A stretch of 64,000 nt of DNA from Chondrosia reniformis (taxonomy: Eukaryota > Porifera > Demospongiae > Chondrillida > Chondrillidae). Made by a program: the position numbers and the translations under genes. Positions 1 to 12,059 of the stretch are shown piece after piece. Location: NCBI GenBank assembly GCA_947172415.1, contig OX359195.1, positions 1,736,001 to 1,800,000 on the forward strand, read 5' to 3'. Each line of letters starts with the position of its first letter. Within the stretch, counting starts at the first letter, position 1. Under the pieces are notes generated by a model. It saw only the letters and a program-made list of their open reading frames with translations, searched no databases and had not been told where the DNA came from.

Positions 1-555
1 CAATATATATGTGTGACCCAATATTTAGGCTTTCTAATTGACCATACTGAAATTTGGTCGGAAATTTTGTTCAAAAGATTATACTGTCGCAATATTTTTA
101 CCACATATTATTAACTTTATATTACGTTGATATTCTTCGCTATTAAACATTTGTAATAGAAACGGTTATGGTTTAAGCCAACCAGAAATACGTATATATC
201 AGCACTGAAAGATTCCTGAACTATGGTATATAATGATTAGGTACTTGGAGAAGAAGATAACAAGATAAAGACATTTAGAATCACTGCAGAAGGATAAAAT
301 TCCCTGAAACAGATGTTGGGCTCATTGAAAAAGGAAAAAAGTTGATGTGCAACTGTAATAAGTATGAGAAAACAGTTTAATTTATTTAGTGACCTTCCTA
401 TATATGTATATATAGTAAATGGTTTTAGATTATTTGTAATGAATACTGAAGAATTACTGAGATTTAAATTAATAAACCCAAATCAGTAAATCAGCATATA
501 GTGAGACTTTGATACATTTTTACATAGAAACTGCAGATTCCTGCACAAAGTGTAC

Positions 556-3500
556 CTTAAAAGCTATTGATATCTTTATAATGGTTCCTATGACAACCAA
601 AAGATTACCAAACACGACACCATAAAACCACAAGTTTTGAAGTGACAACTTCTGTCTCCAGCTCAACTTGTGTCCGTAGTTAGTCTGGAAAAACTTGGAA
701 GCTTGCTGTAGTAACAAGAAATCGAGAGTAAATGCTGAATGATTGGATGGAGCTAAACAATTTTAGAGTGTTATCATACGTACGTTTGTACATGTTGTGA
801 TATAGTGAGACAGTTCCAAATCTAATCATGATTTTATGATTTAGAAATCTATGTCAAATATCACATGATTTCACTGAATTCATTATACAGTACAGTCATT
901 CATAGGAAGACCATTGATTACTATACATACACACCCTTGTAAATATTAAGATACGGTAATTTTTAGTCGTCTATAACTCCTGTATTTCACACACAAAAAC
1001 GTGTCTCACCATCACGGTGGAAAATTGGCCCCAACTTATGGTACTAAGGTACTGGCATAGTTGTGAGTACGTATAGTCTACTGTTCTAAGATTTTTCTTT
1101 CAATACGTACCCTTGTTAATGATGCTGATGTTATAATGGACTTCACTGACAATAGTGTATAAGTGGACACCACGAGAAGTACAAATATGTCCAACACTAC
1201 AAACTGTCTAAGGACCTCCCCAACTGCAAAGAAGACAAAAATGGAAATATGAAATAATATATCACAGATACTCAATTTGTTATAAGTAAGTTTGATGCTA
1301 ATGAAACTTCGCATTGCAAAGCACTTTTGGGTTAATGCACGTACATGCACATATACAATATAGAATAAATACAACATATTCTAAAACAGATTCCTAAAGG
1401 TCCCTTAATAGGCTATAGTAGTAATGTACGTATATGCGTACGTACACCTTGTATTGCAGAACAAATGGCTGTATGAATGTGGGTAGTGCTGAAGAGGAAA
1501 TTTAAGCACTTCACCAACATATGTAAGTACATGTAGTAAATGAATTAGATCTAATTTGCAATAAAAAAGATTCTGAAAAAGATTCCTAAAGGGAAACTCA
1601 ATAGTGTTATAGTTGTACTTACGTATGTGTATGTGTACGTACGTACGTATGTGTGCAATGTATGTAGCATGAGGAACTGACCAAAATGTTCATTCTTCTC
1701 TTCACAGGAACTCATTGTAGTGTCAACTGTCACAGTAATAGGAATTAGACCATTGTTAATATCATTTTTGAACAAAATCTGTAAATAGGCAAATAGAAAA
1801 AATTGAAATAAAATGTTCAGCCCCAGAGGGGGAGGGTGGTGGATTCAGCCCCAGAGGGGGAGGGTGGTGGAACTAGCTCCAGAGGGGGAGGGTGGTGGAT
1901 TCAGCTCCAGAGGGGGAGGGTGGTGGAACTAGCTCCAGATGCCTCCCTTTGTGTGAGAAGCATAGTACTATTTAACCAGTCAGTAAATTTAGTAGATAAT
2001 TAACATAATCTATATTGTCACCAAATATCTTCTTAATTGGAAACCTTTAATTGATACTCCAGTTTGTTGTATAACATTTAAACTATAAGCTTACAAAACT
2101 CACCTGAATATCAAATGTTACGCAAGACACGTAAAGTGTCTCCAGCTGGTCGATGTAAAAGGATGTTAACCGGAAGGGTATTGTGATAGTCTTTATTCTG
2201 TGAAAAAGTTAATCAAAGAATAGTAACAGTTCTCATATTATTCAGTCTAGTATGTTCTTTACAGTATAATGGTACTATCTCAATATACCTCTACCAGTAT
2301 TACAAATTGCATCCATCACAGCAATTAGAATGGATACACAAACCTTCAATTAATACATGACAACTCTAGCCTCCAATTAGGGCATTATCCACTGCCCAAT
2401 GAGTTGACATTATGTACTAGGAAGCATTCTAACTTCTTCTAAAGTTCTCTATAAACATGTTTTCCTGGCTAAAATACTACAATACACAACATATTTATCT
2501 AAAGTAATATACAGTCAGAGAGGATAAAAATGTACATATGTACGTACATATATTGTGGTTCAGGCACAATGGTATTGTATACTCATATCTCTGGATCCTT
2601 CTATGCAGATAATGCAGTCATAGTCCTTTCTTACTTGGTGATGGTATCTTGATTGACATAGACTTTAAATATTGATTCATATGTACAGTTTGTGATGCAA
2701 GAATCATTTCGAGTTGGATACACAGGAAATTTCACTAAACATAAACAGAATATAAAAAACATCATGTCCTTGGACTTTGACCTTTGAATGGCTCATCGAT
2801 AAACTTAGTCAGCCTCTAAAGACTGAAACATGCCCTCAAGGTTGAAAAATACAATAAAATTAAACAAATCAGGAGTAACGTGTGACAAACGATTAATGAA
2901 CTGTGTCATTAGACACAAAGTCAAAAGATGAACCATTCAAAATATAAATTTGATGCATTTATACAGTACTTTCTGAGTGGGTTGTCCAGATCAGACATTG
3001 CAATCAGTAATCGTAAAAGGTAATTGCTGCATGCATGGTGACGTCATTCTACCATTCTACATGGTGAGAAAGTTTGTTCAATGGTAGTTGCGAGTTACCG
3101 ATTGCAACATCTGGTCAATGGAGGACCATGACCTCAAACCAAATCACTTCATTGTATCACTAAAAATTGGTTATGTTTCCTATTGTGTTTATCACCTGGA
3201 CAACCGACCCGAAAAGTATTATTACCAAGCGGTATAGCGAGGTAATTGTTTCCGTTGCTTAGGGGAGTCGGATCGAGGTTGCCCACGCACATAATTGCTT
3301 AAAGGTGTGGCAAAGAAATTTTTCCTGAAAAGTATTATATTATAAGTCCTCAAATGAACTCCAGAGCTCACCATGCCTTTCTTGAGAAGAGACGGATATT
3401 TTGTGTTCTGAGGGGTCGACAGAAATGTTTTCATATTCTAATATTTCAACCCATAACACGGGTGCTGGATGTTGGGGAGTGTTCATTGAGTAATCATAGG

Positions 3501-6500
3501 GTGCCAGTGCTATGCTCTTTAAATTATAATACTACAAACACATTTATATAAATATATAATCAAAAGATAATCAAACCACAACTGTTATATCATTAGAAGA
3601 AAAAACACTAATTAAAAAGAGTAATCGCAATGACAACTATTCATTTGTCTTCATTGCAATTAGGTGATTTACGTACATAATTAAATACAGATTAAGTTGG
3701 ATAGGTGGGTGGATGGACGATGGGTGGATGGATGGGTGGGTGGATGGATGGGTGGGTGGATGGGTGGATGGGTGGATGGGTGGATGGGTGGATGGGTGGA
3801 TGGATGGATGGATGGGTGGATGGATGGGTGGATGGGGGGATGGATGGATTGAATAAAGTACATCATACTACACGGATTAATGGATGGACAAATGAACAAA
3901 ATGGTCTGGGCAGTTACATTAATAGAGTTAATACAATTCACATCAACAAACTCACAGTATCTGCTACATGAGCCAACTGACTAATAAGATCATCTAAAGT
4001 GTACACGGTCATATTGTCCTGCCCTAGAAACAAATTCTCAATCGTCTCCTTGTTCCCAGTAATGAAATGGGTCAACTGTGACTTCTTCTGGCCATACAGA
4101 ATTATCTACACATACAAATATACCAGGAGAATGTCAACACTCAATGTAATGTTAAATTATAAGAGGGAAAACAAGAGGGAATCATTGCTGTGGCAATTGT
4201 AGCTCAGAGGTCATACCAGTTCTCCCGTATTCTAGTTTAATTCCCAGCATTTGCATCTTCGTGTTTTCCCTCTTCAGGATATTGAGACTGATTATAGTTA
4301 CTTACGGTTTGATTATCACTTTGATTATTCATAATTATACAGTAAAGTGTAATCTGACTTAATAAAATTTAAAAGATCAATATAACTTAAACAGGAAATG
4401 TGCTAATAACAAAAGAACAATTACCTGCTTACACATATGGATACAGTAAATCTTCATCTCTCTGGCAGTACAAGGTGTCCAAAACACTAGCTATCCATAC
4501 CTTCCAATCATATTAAATTTATAGGATAAAAAACTACATATCACTGGATGTATGCTCACACAATACTGCTCCACATCTACATCAACACACAAAGAAATTA
4601 CACAGCTTTCAAATGTTCTCTACTTTTCAAGGCCATAATGGCATCATTCCTTGATACAATGACATCGTAAAAATGGATAATGCTGACACAATTTAACTCC
4701 CTCAAATTTCACACAACCACATTCTAGTGTTTGACTGTGTATAAAAACAAACATGGAGGATAGAAAGTAAATAATAACCAAGTTAGGTAAACATACTAAA
4801 AATACATACATACGAAATTGAAGGTATCTTTGGTATATTGGCCAATTGTTACATTGTAGTAAATGAAATTTGTTTTTATAAGAAAAGAGCCTGAAGAAGC
4901 TTATAGAGAAAGAAAGGTTCTCTGAGTCACAGGAAATGACAAACAGAAGTACTAAATCACTGCTTCTAGCAATGATAACTATCCTCACTCTGATACTAAT
5001 ACTCCAAATTGTGTCACTGGCTTTAAACCTTACCAGCTACCGAAGGAGTAATGAAGGAAGTGTGAAGGAATGCAGGGTCAAGGAAATCATCAACAGTACG
5101 GTACAGAGTTTTAAGGATATGAGAATATCACCAAATGAAGACTATAATGACACTGCTCTTGTTTTAGAACACCTTCAAAACAGAATAAAAGAGAATGATT
5201 ACCAAATCAGTATTATTAAGGAGATTATTTCAAGGACATGGTGTGGAATTCAAAATGCAAACTGGAGAAGAGTGGCCTACATCAATATGACTAATCCAGA
5301 AGCAGAGTGTCCAAGTGGCCTTAATGAGGTCTCTAACAGCGACACAGGACAGAGAGCTTGTGGAAGGAGTGTCAACAGAGGATGTTCTTCCATCTTCTTC
5401 CCAGTTAGCACACTATACAGCCATGTGTGTGGATATGCCAGGGGATATCAGTATGGACACATGGATGCCTTTAAATCTAGCTCTATGACCATTAATGATA
5501 CATATGTGGATGGTATATCTGTTACCCGTGGAAGGCCACGGAAGCACCTGTGGACACTGGCTGTAGGAGAATGGGAGGACCCCGACAATTCAGATGGATG
5601 TCCAAGAGATCAATCGCCTTTTGATTTCAGCAGGATTCCAAATTTTGTAACTAATCAGCATTTCCACTGTGAAACTGGAATGGTCAAGTATACAGGTGGT
5701 GTTGCCTGGTCTGATCCACTTTGGGATGGAGCTGGTTGTGTTGCTGATACAGCTCATTCTTGTGACAGACATGGTTGGTTTCACAGAGAGATTGAACCAA
5801 CACAGGATGACATAGAAGTCAGGTGGTGTGCTGATGAACAATTGAGTGTTGAAGATGTTTACATTGATTTGCTAGAAATTTGGGTGCTTTAAATAAAAAT
5901 AATAAAATATACCAAAACAAAATTATTCTGTCAATAAACCTTATTTAATATTTACTTTTATTTGTATACAGCTACATATTATAATATGTACAATTCAAAA
6001 ACATGCACACTTATAAAATCAATGCCACAAAATCAACATGGGATTAGCCCCATCATAAAGAGAAAAAAAACAGGAAATAATCAGAAAGAGTATACTACAC
6101 TTAAGAATCAGGACACAAAAAGAGTATATATACTACGTACATTTAAGAATCTGGATACGACAGAAGGAGTGCAGGCCCACCTGAGTAGTCACAAGGATGA
6201 CAGAGAGTACTTGCAGGACTAGTTTGACAGGAAATCTTCTCCTCTTCTTGTACCTCCATTTCTCAAATGGATTCATAAAATGGAACTTCAGTTTTGCTCT
6301 CATGTCTTTCTCCGCCTTTCTCCTTAGCAATCGCTCTTCTTCCTCGTCAGTAGTGTCTGAGCTGGTACTGCTACTACTGCTCCCCACACTGTCATTCCTT
6401 ATCCTCTTCCGCACACATGGGCAAATACGAAGTGATCCTAAATGTTAGTATAACATAACTTGGTATAATACGTATATCAGTATAGCAACAAGTTAGCATA

Positions 6501-7626
6501 ATACGTATGTCAGCAGTATAACAAATCAGTATAACTAGTCAGGATAGCTAGTCAGGATAGCTAGTCAGGATAACTAGTCAGTATAACTAGTCAGGATAGC
6601 TAGTCAGGATAGCTAGTCAGGATAACTAGTCAGTATAACTAGTCAGGATAGCTAGTCAGGATAGCTAGTCAGGATAACTAGTCAGGATAACTAGTCAGGA
6701 TAGCTAGTCAGGATAGCTAGTCAGGATAGCTAGTCAGTATTACAAGTAAGGATAACTAGTCAGAATAACTAACTGCTAAGTAGATATCTAACAAGGTAGT
6801 GTATGCTTGCTAGCATACCAAATCAATAAAGACTCACTCACATTTGCCCTATCTCTCACAACACACTAAGTTCATATACCAGAATCTAATGTAAATTTAA
6901 TGCTGCAATTCTGTCAAATGGACAGACATGAAGCTGAAAATTGGTGTCAGTATTCACAGACATAGTAATATCCAACGGATGTGAGGGGAGTGGTTGTGAA
7001 ATATGGCAATGCTAAGGTCTTCATCAATAACCCAAAGGTGATTGCTAATAAAGACCTTAGGGTCGAAATGTTCCATTCTAAAGAATATTACTGTTGCTGT
7101 AGCTCAATAATCATCAACTAATTATGATTGCAACAACTACTCCATATCATTTCCCCTACTTTAGAGTAAACGGCCCACTAAAGCTAGTGTGAGGATATAC
7201 AAGAGCTTTCATTGACCTTTCCAAGAGTGACTTACATCCACTTAAACAGAGAAATTTAGTCTAACACACATAATTCTGCTCACCAAAAGTGTACTGACAA
7301 AACTGTCTCAACAGGTGTCTCCAGCTAGGAACCCTGCAGGTCTCCTCGTCACTCGAAGACTCGTCACTGCTCAAGTTACACTGAACAGCAAAACTGGCTA
7401 CAGATCTGTCCGCCTGGCTGTCTGTAGGCGTGGTGGAGGGGGAGAGTAGAGCAGCCTTGAGGTGGTGAGGAACATCCATGTTAGCAACAGTGTTTGCTCG
7501 TTTCATCTTTTTCTTTGACTTTTCAGCGCCTTCACTAAAGGACACACCCGTATAGTCTGCAGGTCGATTGATTGTTATGGGGTTAGTGCTACCACCCATT
7601 ACCCTTCTCTGTACACGAGCGGCCAT
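556..7626 (-). CDS. MCOLN: Mucolipin (TRPML) cation channel, 5' nine exons; gene continues left of window
   Basis: Mucolipins are endolysosomal six-helix cation channels of the TRP superfamily. I placed nine coding exons on the minus strand by GT-AG sites and matching phases: 7626-7284, 6437-6181, 4105-3956, 3531-3372, 2734-2635, 2197-2104, 1778-1682, 1223-1111 and 705-556. The frame stays open through all junctions. Exon 1 encodes a Ser-rich cytosolic N-terminus. Exon 2 has an acidic/Ser stretch, then [20 protein letters not shown] and helix S1. Exons 3-7 encode the luminal loop ([10 protein letters not shown]; paired Cys in exon 5; [14 protein letters not shown] in exon 6; IPITVTV in exon 7). 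Exon 8 holds a hydrophobic helix ([18 protein letters not shown]), and exon 9 the next one ([19 protein letters not shown]). The pore and C-terminus must lie left of base 1. Family assignment rests on alignment from memory to human TRPML1. Donor GTCAGT after exon 7 is non-consensus. Confidence 0.9.
1816..1940. repeat. 28-bp G-rich minisatellite in TRPML intron 6
   Basis: Four full 28-bp units (1816-1927) and a partial fifth share the core CAGAGGGGGAGGGTGGTGGA. Two subtypes alternate at the unit start (TTCAGC and ACTAGC). The G-rich strand is plus, the non-template-like strand for the leftward gene, so the transcript is C-rich here. Confidence 0.9.
3699..3850. repeat. (GGAT/GGGT)n microsatellite in TRPML intron 3
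   Basis: An imperfect tetranucleotide array of GGAT and GGGT fills about 150 bases of the intron between the exons at 3956-4105 and 3372-3531. Open frames read through it on both strands, giving Met-Asp-Gly-Trp or Ile-His-Pro repeats. They are artefacts of the repeat. Confidence 0.9.
4936..5892 (+). CDS. Single-exon type II membrane protein with Cys-rich ectodomain, nested in TRPML intron 2
   Basis: The 318-residue product starts with a short cytosolic tail and one hydrophobic helix (about residues 8-32, [20 protein letters not shown]), then a polar stalk (about 33-95) with several N-glycosylation sequons (NLT, NST, NDT), and an ectodomain from about 98 to the C-terminus. The ectodomain is rich in Trp and Cys and has the landmarks [59 protein letters not shown] and [15 protein letters not shown] recognise this as an unnamed ectodomain family recurring in sponges and cnidarians. 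Its function is unknown and I assign none. The gene lies wholly inside the 4106-6180 intron of the mucolipin gene on the opposite strand. No intron is needed. Poly(A) signals follow the stop. The coding frame is undamaged, so it looks like a live gene rather than a retrocopy. Confidence 0.85.
   Translation: MTNRSTKSLLLAMITILTLILILQIVSLALNLTSYRRSNEGSVKECRVKEIINSTVQSFKDMRISPNEDYNDTALVLEHLQNRIKENDYQISIIKEIISRTWCGIQNANWRRVAYINMTNPEAECPSGLNEVSNSDTGQRACGRSVNRGCSSIFFPVSTLYSHVCGYARGYQYGHMDAFKSSSMTINDTYVDGISVTRGRPRKHLWTLAVGEWEDPDNSDGCPRDQSPFDFSRIPNFVTNQHFHCETGMVKYTGGVAWSDPLWDGAGCVADTAHSCDRHGWFHREIEPTQDDIEVRWCADEQLSVEDVYIDLLEIWVL
5892..5938 (+). other. Poly(A) signals of the nested gene
   Basis: AATAAA occurs at 5892-5897, overlapping the stop codon, and again at 5933-5938. 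Either could end the transcript of the 4,936-5,892 gene inside the mucolipin intron. Confidence 0.6.
6525..6775. repeat. 13-bp minisatellite in TRPML intron 1
   Basis: About 18 tandem units of GATARCTAGTCAG, with variants starting TATA, lie in the 6438-7283 intron. The order of variant units suggests a higher-order repeat of three to four units. Confidence 0.9.
7005..7075. repeat. Degenerate Penelope-terminal/hammerhead-like motif
   Basis: Reading rightward, CTAATAA is followed by AGACCTTAGGGTC and GAAATGTT. This is a decayed version of the CTGATGA-stem-GAAACGTT motif seen at several other places in the window. AGGTCTTCATCA in the same stretch is the opposite-strand partner. It lies in TRPML intron 1. 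Confidence 0.45.
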
Positions 7627-7769
7627 TTTACATCAAACCTTGAAGTAGACTGAACAAAATTAAAGGAATACATACGTAATGTAATTAACAGCAAAATCAA
7701 TTCTAATTAGGAAAATAATATATTCATTTTTATTCTTTTGCATGATATGGCTTGTTTGTTGCATTCATT

Positions 7770-7921
7770 ATAAGATCAGTGGATTTCATATGAGCATCAG
7801 CAACAATAATTTTACACACACAGATTATTGAATGTTTCAACCATGAAGGTCTTCATCAGGAAAAGGATGCTGACGAGGATGATCCTTTCGCTTTTTGCTC
7901 ATATGAAATCCACTGATTGTA
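7770..7921. repeat. Inverted repeat enclosing a hammerhead-like motif
   Basis: An arm at about 7770-7797 (ATCAGTGGATTTCATATGAG) returns inverted at about 7897-7921. Between them, on the minus strand (7862-7828), lies CCTGATGAAGACC, a short loop, GGTTGAAACATT. This fits the terminal repeat of a Penelope-like retroelement with no coding part left. It sits just upstream of the TRPML start codon. Confidence 0.55.
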
Positions 7922-9100
7922 TGTATATGGTTGCAGTAGGTACGTAGGTATGATTTCCATTAAGTGTGGGAGGTTGTTTAGGTTACAGAGTTCACAATAT
8001 ATCCAGTTCTGTGTCTCCAGCAAAAGTGGTGTTATACAAGGTATTACATAAGGGTTAACACCGGCTGGAGTACAAATCAATTTAGATGTGAGTTATTTAA
8101 TGAATACTCCAAATAATCCCTCATTTCCACTCACAAACAAGTTTACAAAAAAAACTACTTTCATAATGTCCTGTCCCAACAAAAAAGTTCCTGACCTCAT
8201 TGCATGTACGTATATTGTAAGCCATTGCTTGTTATAAGACACATACCACCATACTTATTTACAAAAGAGCAGGCCGTTATGGAATGTCTAGATAATATGT
8301 ACTAACAGTTTTCCATAAAGTGAAAATTACATTTTGTTGAAAATATCTACAATTTTCCAGTTTAATCTAGTTTTCATTTTTGTGATCAATACACGAAATA
8401 ATTCAGATTGTTCTTTATATGTCATATTGCACTGATGATGGCAACAACTCAACTAGTGATTTTGCAATTTCAGCTAGTGTAATTTAAAGAAGATAGTGTC
8501 ATTAATTCTCCCAGCCATACAGGATTGCTTCACTATTTATAACTGTTTCTATTGGTAACCCTCACATATAAATTCTGTCTAATTTAGCACTGAAAAAGAT
8601 CGCAAACTATTAATCAAAATATTATCCAATTTAATTTGTTTGTCATAAAAGTGAATATGAAGTGCAAGGATTAACAGAAATTGAACGTTTGGACCGTAAG
8701 GTCTTCAACAGCAATGAATTTAAAGTACAAACGTATTCATAATACCCCAGCCACTTTGAGGTGTCACTTCAAAAGCATCTCCCTATGGTAATGCTCTATC
8801 AGTTAAAGAACATGTGTCTAACAATATATACTGCATGTGGGGAAATTGTATTAGTACATTAGGAAGTGGTTGTACGTATGTACATTATACAACATTGCTC
8901 TCATTCTGATTGTATCTATGCAAAAATAAGAATCTGCAATGACCTACATAAATGATGTAATGAAATGGATAAACATCATATTTTGTAAGAACAGAAAAAG
9001 GTCATAATAAGGTCAATACTGTTATGTCAAAATCTAACCAATAATATTTAGCTGAAGTAACAAGTTCATTCAAGTACGTATTTTTAACTTTCAATAAACA
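7922..9100. other. Intergenic stretch, no gene recognised
   Basis: This AT-rich stretch has no supported exon on either strand. The only structure seen is another degraded hammerhead-like motif near 8665-8712 (minus strand, CTGTTGAAGACC...CAAACGTT). Confidence 0.5.
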
Positions 9101-9570
9101 CCACCACTATCCATCTTTCTATCATGTATACAACTTCAGAATGCATAGGGAAATACATCTGTGGTTTTATAATTTCATTTAGAGCTAATTTTTAAATAGA
9201 AATGAATACATTTCATGTCTTTCAACGGATATACGTATCACTGGAGCTACCAGCAAGCTAAAAGCTAAAAGGCAGTGACGAACACTACAGCACCAAACAC
9301 GTGACGTCAACACCTTCAGGGTTAACTGTATTTCTATTGGTCACTCCTTCATCACATAGGAACACGTCAGTGTTGTTGCTGCACCGGCCACCATCCAAGC
9401 GAAAGTTAACAGCAGAAAACAGAAAATACAGCGCTCACAGTCATTGTCTGGACGTTAAACCATTTCGAAGATTACCGAAACCTTTGAATAACCAGCAACG
9501 ACAAAACAAATTTAAGTACATCTTAACAGAGGTTCTTGGACTTGTTATCAATAACGAAATGACATAGTCT
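9100..9570. repeat. Flanking repeat shared with 42,700-43,250
   Basis: This segment matches 42,700-43,250 closely and marks the left edge of the triplicated region. Short open frames occur on both strands but differ by stops and indels between the two copies, so I do not call a gene. From 9,571 to about 9,946 I see no gene or repeat. Confidence 0.6.
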
Positions 9571-10319
9571 ACACGATACACTCAATAGCTTACCTCTTTA
9601 TCTTGGAGACTTCAGAGGGACCGTACCGAATGGCTAATGAAACCATGTGACCTCGATCGATCTCAGTCGTTTAGAAAAAAACGCGAGTGATAAATTTACT
9701 TGACGGAAATGGCCGAAGAGAAGCTAATTCATAGAGATGTTTAACAGTCTAAATTCTGTACATCGCAAAAGGCGTTAGCTAGTAGTAATGTAAAACAAAT
9801 GATATACAAGCAATAGTTGAAGTGTATACAAAGCTTCTATGGACCAGTAGCATATATCTATCACTGCAAGTAGGCGAGCAGGGTAGCCTAATCAAAAAGG
9901 CTTCCAAGTAAGAGAAGTTATTAATTAGATCCCTATGTTTAAATTTTGTGAAAAAGGAGATACCTTTTTTCCTGAAAATCTATAAAATACGTATGTTGGA
10001 AAAAAACTCATCAAATGACAAAGGGTATAAAACTGGTGTTTAAATTTTAAAATTAGGTGTCCTCTGTGAAAAATGCATCCATCTATATGCATAAAGCACA
10101 TGTACATTTCCTCCAATTTTAGTGTCAGTTTATAAATGGCCATACACACATAGCTACATGTATATAGTACTGAAGATTTATAGCTGTACATCTTTGGCTC
10201 AAGAGCGAAGTTGATAAAAGTAATAGTGAATGTTTGTTAGGGTTAAGTACATAAATTATCATCAGTACGTAAGAGATATGTAACTATACATTCAAACACA
10301 CTTTAATTAATTAATTAAT

Positions 10320-11130
10320 AACTATGGGATGGCAAATACACTAAAGGTGGCAATGGTTCAAAGTGAGTTCCCTTGTACATAACAGTCATTTGCTTTCCAG
10401 ATGGAAACCACTTGAAATTAGCCATCTCATGATCACTAGATCTGGACACCTGGTAGGATCAACATGAATATGCACTGATAAAGTCTCTCTTGAAAGCTCT
10501 TGGAACACCTTTACAATTAAACATTTAAGGAGTCCTTTATTTTTAGCCAAAGTATGCCCATCAAGGTGAAATCACAAGGTGTGTCCGAGAGCTTCTCCAT
10601 CTTGTGAATTGAGTATGAAGGAGGGCCATGTTGACTGGCAGCGGTTGAGCACATCTCTCAATTTAGAAGAACATGATAGTTGGCCACCAAACGAGTCTTC
10701 ATATAAATCTATACACACTTCTTGAGATCATCTTCACAAAATGTCGTCAGTTTGTAATTACAGCAGAATTCCTATGTATATATGTACGTCCAATTTAACA
10801 GTTCTCATATCAAAATGTAATATATTTTCTGCCACATTAAATCCTAAAGATGCATATATACAAAATTATGCGCGCAGTATTGAAGGCCATTATTAATCTT
10901 GTAAAAGTCATTTATCCTTCGCATGGCTGATTTCATCAGTTTACTACTAAGACCTTTCCCTTGCTTTTCCGGTAAAATGACTATTGGACCAATTCCAGCT
11001 ATCTGCGCGGATTTCTAACATCAAATATATACTACAAAGGCAACAATCGCACGGTCTTCCTTCATCACCCAGAATTCAAGGTTCTTTAATTCAAAAGCTG
11101 AAGTTAAGTAATTCAGCGCCACTTCAGTTT
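10320..11130 (-). pseudogene. GNAT acetyltransferase-like pseudogene, unit 1
   Basis: In minus-strand frames the segment near 11,100-10,900 reads LEFWVMKEDRAIVAFVV, then after stops PIVILPEKQGKGLSSKLMKS. That is the acetyl-CoA binding loop (motif A, Q-x-K-G) of GCN5-related N-acetyltransferases. Downstream fragments include MRRINDFYKINNGLQYC, FTLMGILWLK and KWFPSGKQMTVMYKG. Several stops and frameshifts break it, and no intron model restores one frame. The substrate is unknown. It was decayed before or soon after the segmental duplication, since unit 2 carries the same remnant. Confidence 0.5.
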
Positions 11131-11184
11131 CATCCATTCTGTTTGTTGGCCAGGTAGTACTACATTAAGACTTACCATATAATC

Positions 11185-11440
11185 ACTGGATGTGTTGGCA
11201 TTCATTGCTCATTATGTAATAAGAGTTTCCTTAATTACTTACACTGGATGTGTTGGCATTAATTGCTCATTATGTAATAAGAGTTTCCTTCATTACCTAC
11301 ACTGGATAGGTTGGCATTATATTAATTGCTCATTATGTAATAAGAGTTTCCTTAATTACTTACACTGGATGTGTTGGTATTCATTGCTCATTATGTAACG
11401 TTTCCTTATACCTATAGATACTTGATGTGTTGGCATTCAT
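11185..11440. repeat. 58-bp minisatellite, unit 1
   Basis: About four units begin with ACTGGATGTGTTGGCATTC and contain TGCTCATTATGTAATAAGAG, followed by one diverged unit. The same array has about six units at 27,146 and two at 44,090. Confidence 0.9.
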
Positions 11441-12059
11441 CATTTTAGCACTAATTAAACATCAATGGTTGTGTGCATGGCTATAATTGCCTTTAATTAC
11501 AGATGACTGCATGTGTTGCAATTAGTCAACTCATAACCATGCCTGCATTATAATTGAAGCTATATTATTATATTACAATTGCTGAATGCTATAACAATTG
11601 TGTTCCTACAGCCACACACAGTGAGATTACTGCAAATTTATGAAGCCAAACAATACATTTAATATTAATGAGAACCTGATACTTTTCATTTGAATTAATA
11701 TCTCTCCTGAATATCCATTAATTCCATTGAGGATACATGGCTACATTTTAAGGTATTATATAGAATCGAAGTGATTAATATATTTTCAATTTACAGGGCT
11801 TCAGTAGTCATGTTGTTTAACATATGAATATATATTCATTTCAAATAACCTCTTTTAGGCAATTTCTATCGACGTATATGTCAGCTTAGTTGCATGGTAT
11901 TGTGAAAATGTGTGTTGTTTTAGTTCTTCAGCTACATTTGGGAGTATATATAGACAGCACTATCATGAGTACATAACAATAATTTTGCCTTTGCCTTCCT
12001 CTATTTGTTGCCAAGTAATTGGTTTCACACCAAAGACTAATTTACCAGTCACAGAGACT

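Noticed and set aside
1..555. Possible further TRPML exon (TTTCAG followed by an open stretch near 300 on the minus strand)
   Set aside because: The translation does not resemble the expected S4-S5 region, and the donor is poor.
3681..3971. Open frames on both strands coding for His-Pro-Ile or Gly-Trp-Met-Asp repeats
   Set aside because: They simply translate the GGAT/GGGT microsatellite inside a TRPML intron.
4644..4988. 114-codon minus-strand frame overlapping the nested gene start
   Set aside because: It lies in the TRPML intron, no family resemblance, and the true TRPML exons 2 and 3 join in phase without it.
5590..5841. 83-codon minus-strand frame inside the nested gene
   Set aside because: Antisense shadow of the clearly coding plus-strand frame.
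11170..11440. Tandem array considered as a CRISPR-like repeat
   Set aside because: Units are contiguous with no spacers, in eukaryotic DNA; it is a minisatellite.
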